A stretch of DNA of 64,000 nucleotides from Sphingobium naphthae (GCF_020782235.1 NZ_JAJGNO010000001.1:62001-126000), one strand, 5' to 3'. Positions 8,098-16,536 are shown, counted from the stretch's first letter. Program-made: numbers and translations. The notes: a model not told the origin generated them from the sequence alone.

Positions 8098-8748
8098 ATG
8101 GATACGCCCCAAACTACCCCGCCGCGTCCCACGCGCGTGCAGCCAGAAACCGTTCCGGACATTCCGGTAATCGGTGCGGAGGACGAATCGCATGCTTCGA
8201 CGATCTATTCCCATTATCGCACGACCCTATCGAACCGGCGAACCGGCTTGTCGGAACATCGGACGGACCTGTCCGAGTTCCGAACGGACCTTTCCGAATT
8301 CCGAACCGACCTGTCCAAGCATCGCACCGAACAGGGGCGCCAGCGCACCGGCATGGCGGTCCAGCGGACCCGCATGGCGGCCGACCGTACGCTGATGGCC
8401 GAAGTGCGAACATCCCTGTCGATGATCGGCTTCGGCTTCACCATCTATCAGACCTTCGAGAGCCTGGCGAAATCGAACGTACTGAACGGCGGCAACGCGC
8501 CGCGCAATTTCAGCTTGTTGTTGATCCTGCTGGGCATGCTGATCCTGGTCGGCGGCATCTGGCGGCATATCCAGTTCGCCCTCGAACTGCGCGCGCGCAG
8601 GGCAGAAATGTCCACATCCGGCCTGATACATGGAACAAGCCGGTATCCGGTGTCCGTCAGCCTGATAGTCGCCATCGGCCTGCTCATCGTCGGTTGCATG
8701 GCTGCCCTCAACATCCTCTTTGGCCTGACCCTTTTCGGCGGCACGTAA
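8098..8748 (+). CDS. DUF202-like membrane protein with an RT heptad ladder
   Basis: 216 residues from the ATG at 8098; the frame is open 51 codons further upstream without protein-like sequence. Residues 41-105 repeat an Arg-Thr pair every seven residues, ten times in a row (YRTTLSN, RRTGLSE, HRTDLSE and so on). They lead into SLSMIGFGFTIYQ, the signature of DUF202/YidH domains. Three hydrophobic segments follow at roughly 110-125, 142-165 and 190-212. Ordinary DUF202 proteins carry about three RT steps, so this one has an extended amphipathic helix before the membrane part. The family has no established function. The gene is flanked by barrel proteins on opposite strands. Confidence 0.75.
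   Translation: MDTPQTTPPRPTRVQPETVPDIPVIGAEDESHASTIYSHYRTTLSNRRTGLSEHRTDLSEFRTDLSEFRTDLSKHRTEQGRQRTGMAVQRTRMAADRTLMAEVRTSLSMIGFGFTIYQTFESLAKSNVLNGGNAPRNFSLLLILLGMLILVGGIWRHIQFALELRARRAEMSTSGLIHGTSRYPVSVSLIVAIGLLIVGCMAALNILFGLTLFGGT
8218..8412 (+). repeat. 21-bp periodic repeat encoding RT heptads
   Basis: A coding tandem repeat of about nine 21-base units. The central copies (GACCTGTCCGAGTTCCGAAC type, 8266-8330) are most alike, which suggests recent unit duplication. The period of seven codons holds through all ten RT positions. Confidence 0.8.
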
Positions 8749-8903
8749 GGCGCGTCCATCCCGGCATCCTCGCGCTTTCGGCCGGAGCTGTAGGCTGCCC
8801 GGATAATAACGGCGAACGGCGCTGCGCAGGACATGCCTGCGACCGCGTGGGCGGACCTGAATAGGGGCCGGGCCATATCCTGAACGCCTGTACATCCCTG
8901 GCT

Positions 8904-10088
8904 TCAGAAAGCCTCGCCGATACCGAAATAGACCGCCGCTCCATCCTTGCCCCACGCGACATCGAGGCGCAGATTGACGTCATTGGCCGGGGAGGCAAGG
9001 TAGCGCAGACCCACGCCGCCCGATCCCAGCACATAGCTGTGCTTCCAGATGTCGCCGCTGCTCTGCGCGATGCCGCCAACGCCTGCAAATCCCACGACGC
9101 CCAGATGATCGGTCACGCGCTGGCGCAGTTCAGCCTGCAGGGCCCATGTCGCCCCATCGCGATAGCGCCCCGCCTCATAGCCGCGCAAATCCGCATGCCT
9201 GCCGAACATGCAGAGATCGTAAAAGGGCGCGTCGCCCTTCACCGAGCACAAGGTCTTGCGCACCGCCAGAACCGTGCTCTTGGCGAGCCGGAAATAGCCC
9301 GTAGACAAAATCTCCAGCTTGCTATGTTCAAAGTCGCTGCCGAGGAAATCGGCGCCGAACATCCATGTGCCGGTCACCAACACGCCCTTGTGCGGATTGA
9401 AGGGGTGATCGCGCGTGTCGAAGGTGAAGGACGGCCCGATGGTCGCGATCTTGCTGCGCAGTTCGACTTCGGGAAGGTCGAGATCGGGCCGATCGGGCGT
9501 AGGGATGCTTACCGACGATTCCAGCCGCAAATAGCTGGCGCGCGCTCCGAAGTGCAGGTTGGATAGCAGGCCCTTGTCGAAGATGCGGACCTGGCCATCC
9601 AGATAGGCCATCAGCCCCTTGTCCCGCAGCTTGACCGACAGGCCAGCCTCGCCCGCATTGGGCCCGATGCCGTAGAAGTTGAGTCGCGCATCGCCATAAC
9701 CGGCCAGCGCCGTGATGTGGAAACGATCATCATCGAGCGCCATCTGGTGGAACAGCCCGACACCCCATGTATCCGTGCTGGTATAGCCGCCGGCCACGCC
9801 GGTGACCCAGGGCGTCGGGGAACCGTTGGGATTATAGTAGAGCACCCCCGCCAGCGCCGCACCGGTGCCCAGCGCCGGGTTGGAGACGGGCAAGGGCGCG
9901 ATCAGAAGGTCCGGCTTGGACTTCGACGCGCTTGGCGTGGAGACAACCGTGTCGACGGGCGCCAGCGTATCCAACTGGTGATCCAGTTCATCGGGCAGAT
10001 AGGCCGCCTGCGCCCATGCCGAACCCGTGAATGTCAGCCCAGCGACCACAAGCGCAGCAGAGGTCAGCCCATGTCGGTAATGGCGCAT
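8904..10088 (-). CDS. POTRA-less Omp85/BamA-fold outer-membrane protein
   Basis: 394 residues from the ATG at 10088, with a signal peptide ending GSAWAQA. The C-terminal two thirds are a surface-antigen (Omp85) beta-barrel. TFDTRDHPFNPHKGVLVTG is the typical barrel-entry strand, and LRGYEAGRYRD is the conserved loop-6 RGYxxG motif. The chain ends in Phe. The N-terminal 60 or so residues are too short for POTRA domains, so it belongs to the POTRA-less group rather than BamA or TamA, and its passenger or partner is unknown. An alternative upstream start would add 37 residues of non-signal sequence and was rejected. It is divergent from the barrel protein at 10274. Confidence 0.82.
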   Translation of the reverse strand: MRHYRHGLTSAALVVAGLTFTGSAWAQAAYLPDELDHQLDTLAPVDTVVSTPSASKSKPDLLIAPLPVSNPALGTGAALAGVLYYNPNGSPTPWVTGVAGGYTSTDTWGVGLFHQMALDDDRFHITALAGYGDARLNFYGIGPNAGEAGLSVKLRDKGLMAYLDGQVRIFDKGLLSNLHFGARASYLRLESSVSIPTPDRPDLDLPEVELRSKIATIGPSFTFDTRDHPFNPHKGVLVTGTWMFGADFLGSDFEHSKLEILSTGYFRLAKSTVLAVRKTLCSVKGDAPFYDLCMFGRHADLRGYEAGRYRDGATWALQAELRQRVTDHLGVVGFAGVGGIAQSSGDIWKHSYVLGSGGVGLRYLASPANDVNLRLDVAWGKDGAAVYFGIGEAF

Positions 10089-10273
10089 TCGCCTGTCTCC
10101 CGGGTCCGGACAATCCGGACCGGCAGACAGGTTAGGGCGCCTTGACGGGTACGCTATCGGGACTTGTCCTAGGGGGCGACGCTGCTGTGCCCCCCTCAAC
10201 TCGGGCTGATGAGGGCGTGGCTTGCGGAGTTATCCTTATGGGCCTCCCCGCGGCTCCGGGCCATGCTGGCGGC

Positions 10274-11308
10274 ATGAAGCGCGGCCTGTGGATCATCCCG
10301 ATTGGCGTTTGCCTGCTGATGCAGCCGCACGACGCGCGCGCGCAAGCCACGCCGGACGATCCGATGCTGGCTGCACCCGACCAATCCGACCAAGGAACAG
10401 CAGCGCCGCCCGGCGGCGAAGGGCCGGCGCAAGACCCTCTGGCGGCAACAGCCGAGCAAGCCGGGATTGATCCTGAAGGACGCGATCGCCTGTTTCCACT
10501 GGGAGGGCGCCGCGCGATCGCCCGCGGCTATCGCATTCCCGAACCTTGGGGCCTGGGGGCTCTGGTCATATGGAATGACGTCCGCTTCCGTTCCCGCGAC
10601 TTGTCCGTCGCGGTGCGCAAGGGCCGCGACCCGGATGCCGATGCAGCGCTGGTGCCGCTTCCGGCGGTCACCACCGATCGGCTGGAAAGCGACACGCGGA
10701 TGACGGGCCTCAAGGGCGACCTGTGGCTCTTTCCCGGCGTCAACATATTCGCGTCCGTCGGCAAGGTGAAGGGCACCAACAGCATCGACGTGGACGTCGA
10801 TCTGGATGAACTCGTGCCCTTCCCCATCTGCCGACCCGCCAAGCCGTGCGGCACGATTCGCCTGCCCATCGAAACGAAAGTGAACAACAGCACCGTCACC
10901 CTGGGAACGATCCTGGTTTACGGCACGGAGAGATGGTTCGTGCTGGGAACCATCGCCAAGACGATCAGCGTGTCTTCCAAGCAGCGTTCCGATGTCAGGT
11001 CGACGAATCTGGCGCTGCGCGGGGGGCCACGTTTCCAACTGGATGACGACATGTATTTCGCGCCTTATGCTGGCGCCAACTATTTCGACCTCAAGACGCG
11101 GGTGCGCGGAGTCGTGGCCAGCGGGCCGGTGTTCGAGGATGGCGAGGCCATTCACCTGCGTTACGAGATCGACATGGCCGCCAGTCACCCCTGGGCGGGC
11201 GCGGCCGGGTTCAATCTTGAGGTAAACCGGCACCTGACAGTCCAGGGGGAAATCCAGCTGGGCGCGGAGTCCACCCGCATCCTGGCCAGCGCCGGCATAC
11301 GCTTCTGA
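10274..11308 (+). CDS. Probable outer-membrane beta-barrel protein of unknown function
   Basis: 344 residues from the ATG at 10274, with a signal peptide MKRGLWIIPIGVCLLMQPHD and cleavage near ARA-QA. A Pro/Ala-rich linker (to about residue 70) is followed by amphipathic strand-like sequence and the chain ends LASAGIRF, a C-terminal Phe as in outer-membrane barrels. A Cys pair occurs in FPICRPAKPCG. I do not recognise a named family. It precedes the formylglycine-generating enzyme by about 100 bp on the same strand and may be co-transcribed with it. Confidence 0.6.
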   Translation: MKRGLWIIPIGVCLLMQPHDARAQATPDDPMLAAPDQSDQGTAAPPGGEGPAQDPLAATAEQAGIDPEGRDRLFPLGGRRAIARGYRIPEPWGLGALVIWNDVRFRSRDLSVAVRKGRDPDADAALVPLPAVTTDRLESDTRMTGLKGDLWLFPGVNIFASVGKVKGTNSIDVDVDLDELVPFPICRPAKPCGTIRLPIETKVNNSTVTLGTILVYGTERWFVLGTIAKTISVSSKQRSDVRSTNLALRGGPRFQLDDDMYFAPYAGANYFDLKTRVRGVVASGPVFEDGEAIHLRYEIDMAASHPWAGAAGFNLEVNRHLTVQGEIQLGAESTRILASAGIRF

Positions 11309-11409
11309 TCCGCAGCGGGGCTCAGGGTTTTCCCCAAGTCGATTCCGCTGGCGACACCGGTATAGTCCCCTGACCAGCGCTGGCACAGGGCGGGCGATCA
11401 GGAGCATCG

Positions 11410-12354
11410 ATGATGGAGCACCACCGGCAGTCCGACATCGGAAAGATGATCCACCTGAAGGGCGGCATGTTCTGGATGGGGTCGAATGACCATTATCCGG
11501 AGGAAAGACCTGCGCATCCGGTGACCGTCGATCCGTTCTGGATCGACGAAACGCCCGTTACGAACCGGGATTTCGCGGCCTTCGTAGCGGCGACAGGCCA
11601 TGTAACCAGTGCCGAGATCGCTCCCGACCCCGCGGACTATCCCGGCGCGGACCCCGCACTGTTGCAGCCGGCCTCGCTGGTCTTCCAGCAGCCTGCGCGC
11701 CGCGTGTCGCTGCGGGATTTTTCGCAATGGTGGGACTATCGGCGCGATGCCAATTGGCGCCAGCCGCTCGGCCCCGATTCGTCCTTGGACGGGCTGGAGG
11801 ACCACCCCGTTGTGCATATAGCGTTCGAAGACGCGCTCGCTTATGCCCAGTGGGCGGGCAAGGAATTGCCGACGGAGGCCGAGTGGGAATATGCCGCACA
11901 GGGCGGGCAGGATCGAACCGAATATGCCTGGGGCGATGAACTGATGCCCGGGGGCGTGCCGCAAGCCAATATCTGGCAAGGCGAGTTTCCGATCGAGAAT
12001 ACGATGGAGGACGGATATTTGCGGACCTCCCCCGTGCGGTCCTATCCGGCCAATGCCTTCGGGCTGTTCGACATGATCGGCAATGTCTGGGAATGGACGG
12101 CGGATTATTACGCCGATCGCCATGCCGATTCGCCGATGAAGACCTGTTGCGCCCCCAAGAACCCGCGCGGCGTTTCGCTCGATCAAAGCTTTGACCCTGC
12201 AATGCCTGACATACGAATCGCACGGAAGGTGCTTAAGGGTGGCTCTCACCTTTGCGCGCCAAATTATTGCCGCCGTTATCGCCCCGCTGCGCGCCATGCG
12301 CAGCCCGTCGATACGTCGACCAGTCATGTCGGTTTCCGCTGCGTAAAGCGATAA
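11410..12354 (+). CDS. Formylglycine-generating enzyme (SUMF1/FGE family)
   Basis: 314 residues; the start is one of two adjacent ATGs after AGGAGC. The FGE-sulfatase domain spans nearly the whole protein: GGMFWMGS, DETPVTNRDFAAF, LPTEAEWEYAAQGG, GLFDMIGNVWEWTADYY and the C-terminal HVGFRCVKR. The two catalytic cysteines of true FGEs are present in LKGGSHLCAPNYCRRYR (about C282 and C287), unlike many SUMF1-like proteins that lack them. The enzyme is copper- and oxygen-dependent and oxidises the active-site Cys of type I sulfatases to formylglycine. No signal peptide is seen, so it acts in the cytoplasm. Its natural client is the Cys-type sulfatase 2.2 kb downstream. Confidence 0.92.
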   Translation: MMEHHRQSDIGKMIHLKGGMFWMGSNDHYPEERPAHPVTVDPFWIDETPVTNRDFAAFVAATGHVTSAEIAPDPADYPGADPALLQPASLVFQQPARRVSLRDFSQWWDYRRDANWRQPLGPDSSLDGLEDHPVVHIAFEDALAYAQWAGKELPTEAEWEYAAQGGQDRTEYAWGDELMPGGVPQANIWQGEFPIENTMEDGYLRTSPVRSYPANAFGLFDMIGNVWEWTADYYADRHADSPMKTCCAPKNPRGVSLDQSFDPAMPDIRIARKVLKGGSHLCAPNYCRRYRPAARHAQPVDTSTSHVGFRCVKR

Positions 12355-12531
12355 TGTCGTGCACTGCAATAAGATTAGCCTATTTATTTTCTCATTTTCT
12401 TTTGATTTAACGGCCAATGTCATATCCATTTCGGAACTAATAGACTATATTCAAGCTATTACGGATGAGAAACATATTACAGCTTTAGACTGACGCAGCT
12501 TTTTCAGGTCGTGATCGACCAAGGGGGAAAG

Positions 12532-13314
12532 ATGTACACCGTCAATCAGGACGCTTTCGATGCTGCGATATGGCAATCCGCCATGATTGCACGCGCCCAG
12601 TGTCCGGAGGATAGAGCCAACAGCCCCATCAGCCTTCGCATCCTGCGCGCACGGCAGGACGAGAGGAAGCAGATCGCGCGAGAGCTGCATGACACGACTG
12701 CGCAGCTGCTGCTAGAACTGGATTTTGCGCTGGGTTCAACGCAGGATAATCCGCTGCTCGGAACGCCGATAGACGCGCGGGACGTGGTCGCGCGTTTGCA
12801 GAACCAGTTGCGCTGCCTCGCCTATATCCTGCATCCGCCGGAACTGGAGCGCTTTGGTCTTGCAGGAGCGCTGGAAGCGCTCAGCCTGGGCATGTCGGCG
12901 CGCACGGGCATTCCCATCTCCTTCAGAACGAATGCACATCATGAAGGCTTGCCACCCGAAATGGAGCTGGCGATGCTGCGCATCGGGCAGGAAGCCCTGA
13001 TGAACATGTTCAAGCATAGCGGCACCGACCGGGCCGAAATGCGGCTATATTGCACCTGCGACTGGCTGTGCCTGCGCGTGCGCGATTTCGGCATCGGCTG
13101 TCAGGCGCGCGAAGCGATCGAAGCGGGTCAGGGCGTGGGCATGCGCGCCATGACCGAACGCATGGCCGAAATCGGCGGCTTCATCCGGATCAATCTGTTC
13201 GACCAGGGCACATCAGTATCGGCGATCGTGCGCAAGCCTTTTGGCGGCTGTCCCGCAGAACGCGCCGCAGCCCGCCTGCGCGGGGGCGGCGACACGGGCG
13301 CTATGCCTCTATGA
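12532..13314 (+). CDS. Soluble NarL-type sensor histidine kinase
   Basis: 260 residues from the ATG at 12532, preceded by GGGGGAAAG. The HisKA_3 dimerisation domain has the phospho-acceptor His in RKQIARELHDTTAQLLLEL (H53). The HATPase domain shows the N box RIGQEALMNMFKHSG and the G boxes VRDFGIG and GQGVGMRAMTERM. There is no transmembrane segment and only about 35 residues precede the kinase core, so no sensor domain is recognisable; it must sense through a partner or an unrecognised N-terminus. The upstream 177 bp are markedly AT-rich and probably hold the promoter. The gene is convergent with the response regulator and overlaps its 3' end by 14 bp. Confidence 0.88.
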   Translation: MYTVNQDAFDAAIWQSAMIARAQCPEDRANSPISLRILRARQDERKQIARELHDTTAQLLLELDFALGSTQDNPLLGTPIDARDVVARLQNQLRCLAYILHPPELERFGLAGALEALSLGMSARTGIPISFRTNAHHEGLPPEMELAMLRIGQEALMNMFKHSGTDRAEMRLYCTCDWLCLRVRDFGIGCQAREAIEAGQGVGMRAMTERMAEIGGFIRINLFDQGTSVSAIVRKPFGGCPAERAAARLRGGGDTGAMPL

Positions 13315-13951
13315 TATTGTTGCGAACGGCGTAGCGAACCAGATCGGCGGTGCTGTTGAGGTCGAGCTTGTGCATGGCGGCCGCCCGGTGCGTTTCGACC
13401 GTCTTGATCGACAGACCCAATATTGCCGCTATCTCCTTGTTCAGCCGTCCTTCGGCGATCAACTGCACGATTTCCCGCTCGCGCGGCGTCAGCGCTGTCG
13501 CGGCCGCGTCGCGGGCCGCCATCTCGATGAAGCGATCGAGCAGCGTCTGGGAAACATTCCCGGAAAAATAGGGGCGCCGAATGGACAGGGCCTCCACCGC
13601 CGCGACAAGATGCTTGCTGGCGTCGGACTTCAGAAGGTAGCCCCGGACTCCAGCCTTCAACAGTTCCGCCAGCACATCCTCGCGATCATGCATGGTGAAG
13701 ATCAGGATTTCGGTCCGCGGCAGTTCCTTCTTGATCGCACGGGTGAGTTCAAGGCCGTTCATCATCGGCAGGGAATAATCGAGGATGGCGATGTCGGGCC
13801 GCACTTCCCGGATGAGTTCCAATGCGTCACGACCATTGGACGCCTCTCCGACAACGCGCCAGTCGGGATGAGTCGACAGGACGGATCGAACCCCAAGCCG
13901 GATGGCTTCATGGTCGTCCGCAAGGACTATCCGACGAACCGGACTGCTCAT
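13301..13951 (-). CDS. NarL/FixJ-family response regulator
   Basis: 216 residues from the ATG at 13951. The receiver domain has acidic residues at DD12-13, the phospho-acceptor D58 in IAILDYSLPMMNG and the conserved Lys in YLLKSDAS. The LuxR-type helix-turn-helix is LTPREREIVQLIAEGRLNKEIAAILGLSIKTVETH. It is the probable partner of the soluble kinase encoded tail-to-tail with it. The convergent layout means that kinase and regulator are not co-transcribed, which is less common for a cognate pair. Targets are likely in the neighbouring sulfatase/envelope cluster, but no binding site was identified. Confidence 0.9.
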   Translation of the reverse strand: MSSPVRRIVLADDHEAIRLGVRSVLSTHPDWRVVGEASNGRDALELIREVRPDIAILDYSLPMMNGLELTRAIKKELPRTEILIFTMHDREDVLAELLKAGVRGYLLKSDASKHLVAAVEALSIRRPYFSGNVSQTLLDRFIEMAARDAAATALTPREREIVQLIAEGRLNKEIAAILGLSIKTVETHRAAAMHKLDLNSTADLVRYAVRNNIIEA

Positions 13952-14464
13952 TGCCCCTCCTGACCCGTGCGGCAGCAATAGGTGGCGAATTCCATCCGGG
14001 CACCATGAGCGGACAGGTGCATCATGCCCATAGGGATTGCCCCTGATTTGCCCCGCCGCCAGTCCTGATGTCCGCCACTCATATGTTTGTCCGCCCCCCG
14101 ATACCGCCCCCTGAACGAACGATGGCCGGTTTATATCGGCAGAAATAATAACGATATCTCAACGCCCTGAGCCTCACCATCGGAGCGGTGGAATGTCGCG
14201 CCAGGCGCCCCCCGGATCATCCCGACCTAGGGGCCCGGTCCGATCATCTATACAGCAACGCTGCGCGCTGTGCTCGCCGAATAGGGCCTGCGCGAACGCG
14301 TCCAGAACCGGCTATCCGACCAGCATCATGACGATTCCCATGGATGCCACCCGGCAGCCGTCAATCGATCGCATGAGGGCATGAAAGCCTTCCTGTTGCA
14401 GCGCGCCCATGGATCGCCGACGAAGGTCGAGGAAGGCGTGAGACCCCGCCGGCATCTCGGGTCG
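13952..14464. other. Intergenic region between response regulator and sulfatase leader
   Basis: About 510 bases with no convincing gene on either strand. It should contain the response-regulator promoter near 13960-14040 and the sulfatase promoter near the AT-richer patch at 14136-14165. I see no clear -35/-10 pair. Confidence 0.4.
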
Positions 14465-14575
14465 GTCCCTCGACAAACCGGGGAAACTCCCCATCCCGCG
14501 ACCGCTGTCGCCACGTCACCTTATCCGGCAGTCGAGGGACAGGAGCGCGCCCCGTTCCTCCTTGCAGAAGAGGAA
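14465..14575 (+). promoter_or_regulatory. Candidate structured 5' leader (riboswitch-like) of the sulfatase gene
   Basis: GTCCCTCGAC (14465-14474) and GTCGAGGGAC (14531-14540) form a perfect 10-bp closing stem. Inside it are two small hairpins, GGGG/CCCC (14480-14483 with 14489-14492) and GCGAC/GTCGC (14498-14502 with 14507-14511), giving a three-way-junction layout. A separate hairpin, TTCCTC (14555-14560) with GAGGAA (14570-14575), buries the Shine-Dalgarno sequence of the ATG at 14582. The combination of a junction and a ribosome-site-sequestering stem is the usual design of a translational riboswitch or thermosensor. No known riboswitch consensus was recognised. Confidence 0.45.
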
Positions 14576-14581
14576 TTGTCG

Positions 14582-16087
14582 ATGGCTGACAAGAAGCCAA
14601 ATATCCTGATCCTCTGGGGCGACGATATCGGGCAGCATAATCTTAGCTGCTATTCCCATGGCGTGATGGGATACAAGACGCCCAATATCGATCGTCTCGC
14701 CGACGAAGGCGTGATGTTCACCGACTATTATGCCGAACAGAGCTGCACCGCCGGACGCGCGTCCTTCATCACGGGCCAGGCGGGGATCCGCACCGGCCTC
14801 ACCAAAGTCGGTTTGCCCGGCGCCGCATTGGGCATGAAGGCGGAAATTCCGACCATGGCGCGCATGCTCAAGGATCAGGGATACCGCACCGGCCAGTTCG
14901 GCAAGAACCACCTGGGCGACCGCGACGAGCATCTGCCGACCATGCATGGCTTCGACGAGTTTTTCGGCAACCTCTATCATCTCAATGCCGAGGAAGAGCC
15001 GGAACTGCGCGACTATCCGCCGGCGAAGGATTTCCCCGACTTCCAGAAAAATTATGGTCCGCGTGGCGTGCTGCACTGCTGGAAGGACGGCAAAGGTGGT
15101 CAGAAGATCGAGAATACCGGGCCGCTCACCAAGGAGCGGATGAAGACCATCGACGAGGAATTTCTGGCCGGCGCAAAGACATTCATCAAGGCTGCGGCCG
15201 AAGCCGATGAACCCTTCTTCCTCTGGTTCAACACCAGCCACATGCATTTCCGCACCCATGCCAAGGATTCGAGCCTGGGCCAGTCGGGGCGCTGGCAGTC
15301 CGAATATCATGACGTGATGATCGATCATGATCTCAACATCGGCGAAATGCTGGACCTGATCGACGAACTGGGCCTGACCGATGACACCTTCGTCATGTAT
15401 TCGACCGACAACGGCCCGCACCAGAATAGCTGGCCCGACGCCGGCACCACGCCCTTCCGCAGCGAGAAGAACACCAATTGGGAAGGCGCCTATCGCGTTC
15501 CGGCGCTGGTCCGCTTCCCCGGCCGGATCGAAGCGGGCACGGTATGCAATGGCATCGTCTCCCACCTCGACTGGTTCCCGACGCTGGCGTCCTTCGCTGG
15601 CGCGAGCGATGTGAAGGAATCGCTCAAGCGGGGCATGGATCTGGATGGCCACAGCTATAAGGCGCATCTCGACGGCTACGACCTGAGCGCCTATCTGACC
15701 GGCGAGGCCGACGAAAGCCCGCGCCCCGGCTTCATCTACTTCAACGATGACGGCGATGTCGTGGCGTTGCGCTACGACAACTGGAAGCTGGTGTTCCTGG
15801 AGCAGCGCCTGCACGGCACGATGGGGGTATGGGCCGAACCCTTCGTCGAACTGCGCGTGCCCAAGATGTTCAACCTGCGCACCGACCCCTATGAACGCGC
15901 GGACATCACCTCCAACACCTATTGGGATTTCGTGCTCAATCACTCCTTCCTGTGCGTGCCCGCCCAAGGGATCGTCGGCGATTTCCTCCAGACGCTCGTC
16001 GACTTCCCCCCGGCCCAGAAGGCGGCGAGCTTCTCGATCGATCAGGTGATGGAGAAGATACAGAATGCCATGACCGCGCAGCGGTGA
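14582..16087 (+). CDS. Type I (formylglycine) arylsulfatase
   Basis: 501 residues from the ATG at 14582, chosen because MADKKPNILILWGDDIG is the typical sulfatase N-terminus; the frame is open upstream but that part reads as leader. The metal-binding Asp pair is in WGDDIG. The signature SCTAGRASFITGQ carries the Cys (C55) that must be oxidised to formylglycine, and MYSTDNGPHQNSWPDAG supplies the distal metal site. It hydrolyses sulfate (or possibly phosphonate-type) esters; the substrate is unknown. There is no signal peptide, so the enzyme appears cytoplasmic. The nearby FGE supplies the modification. A hairpin follows the stop. Confidence 0.92.
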   Translation: MADKKPNILILWGDDIGQHNLSCYSHGVMGYKTPNIDRLADEGVMFTDYYAEQSCTAGRASFITGQAGIRTGLTKVGLPGAALGMKAEIPTMARMLKDQGYRTGQFGKNHLGDRDEHLPTMHGFDEFFGNLYHLNAEEEPELRDYPPAKDFPDFQKNYGPRGVLHCWKDGKGGQKIENTGPLTKERMKTIDEEFLAGAKTFIKAAAEADEPFFLWFNTSHMHFRTHAKDSSLGQSGRWQSEYHDVMIDHDLNIGEMLDLIDELGLTDDTFVMYSTDNGPHQNSWPDAGTTPFRSEKNTNWEGAYRVPALVRFPGRIEAGTVCNGIVSHLDWFPTLASFAGASDVKESLKRGMDLDGHSYKAHLDGYDLSAYLTGEADESPRPGFIYFNDDGDVVALRYDNWKLVFLEQRLHGTMGVWAEPFVELRVPKMFNLRTDPYERADITSNTYWDFVLNHSFLCVPAQGIVGDFLQTLVDFPPAQKAASFSIDQVMEKIQNAMTAQR

Positions 16088-16092
16088 CGGCA

Positions 16093-16128
16093 GAGCCCCT
16101 GCTTCTTGAAAGGGGGAGGCAGGGGCTC
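16093..16128 (+). terminator. Hairpin after the sulfatase gene
   Basis: GAGCCCCTGC (16093-16102) pairs perfectly with GCAGGGGCTC (16119-16128), starting 5 bp after the stop codon. No T tract follows, so it may act as a transcript-end stabiliser or a weak terminator. Confidence 0.55.
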
Positions 16129-16296
16129 ACAGGATTTCCCACATGGCATGTCTGAACCCCTGATCACCTTGGAGGGAGAGCTGCTCAGGTTTACAACGAT
16201 CTCCGCGCCGCGCCCTTAATCTGGCGTCGCCGGGAACATCCCTGCCCCGCGAACCTTCCGATCATGATAGGATGGCGACTCAGAAGGAGGCGACGC

Positions 16297-16515
16297 ATGA
16301 CCATTTTGGAAACCGACAGCCAGCCCCCCGAGGATGCCTGGGCGCAGCTTTTCTACGCCTGGCAGATGCCGTGGCGGATGAGCGTGCAATGGTGGGAATT
16401 CTATGCCGAGGCACTGCACGTCGCGGGCACGCATCTGCCGCATGGCAGGCCGCAACTGATGCCCAAGGAGCAGGAGCCTTTGCAGGTCGAGGAAGCCGAA
16501 GGGCTTTGCGCCTGA
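16297..16515 (+). CDS. Small Trp-rich protein of unknown function
   Basis: 72 residues with a perfect AAGGAGG Shine-Dalgarno at 16283-16289. The central stretch AWAQLFYAWQMPWRMSVQWW is unusually rich in Trp and aromatic residues and could form a membrane-associated amphipathic helix; the C-terminus is acidic. I recognise no family. It follows the sulfatase on the same strand after a hairpin and about 170 bp, so it may have its own promoter. The strong ribosome site and protein-like composition argue that it is real. Confidence 0.65.
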   Translation: MTILETDSQPPEDAWAQLFYAWQMPWRMSVQWWEFYAEALHVAGTHLPHGRPQLMPKEQEPLQVEEAEGLCA

Positions 16516-16536
16516 CGGATGGGTGGGGCTGAGGCG

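Noticed and set aside
8218..8412. CRISPR-like periodic repeat
   Set aside because: The 21-bp units have no spacers, stay in frame and encode the RT heptads of a membrane protein.
14465..14540. Cobalamin riboswitch upstream of the sulfatase
   Set aside because: CCCGCGACCGCTGT slightly resembles the core CCCGCNACUGU, but the required GGTG and other boxes are absent and the neighbouring genes are unrelated to B12.
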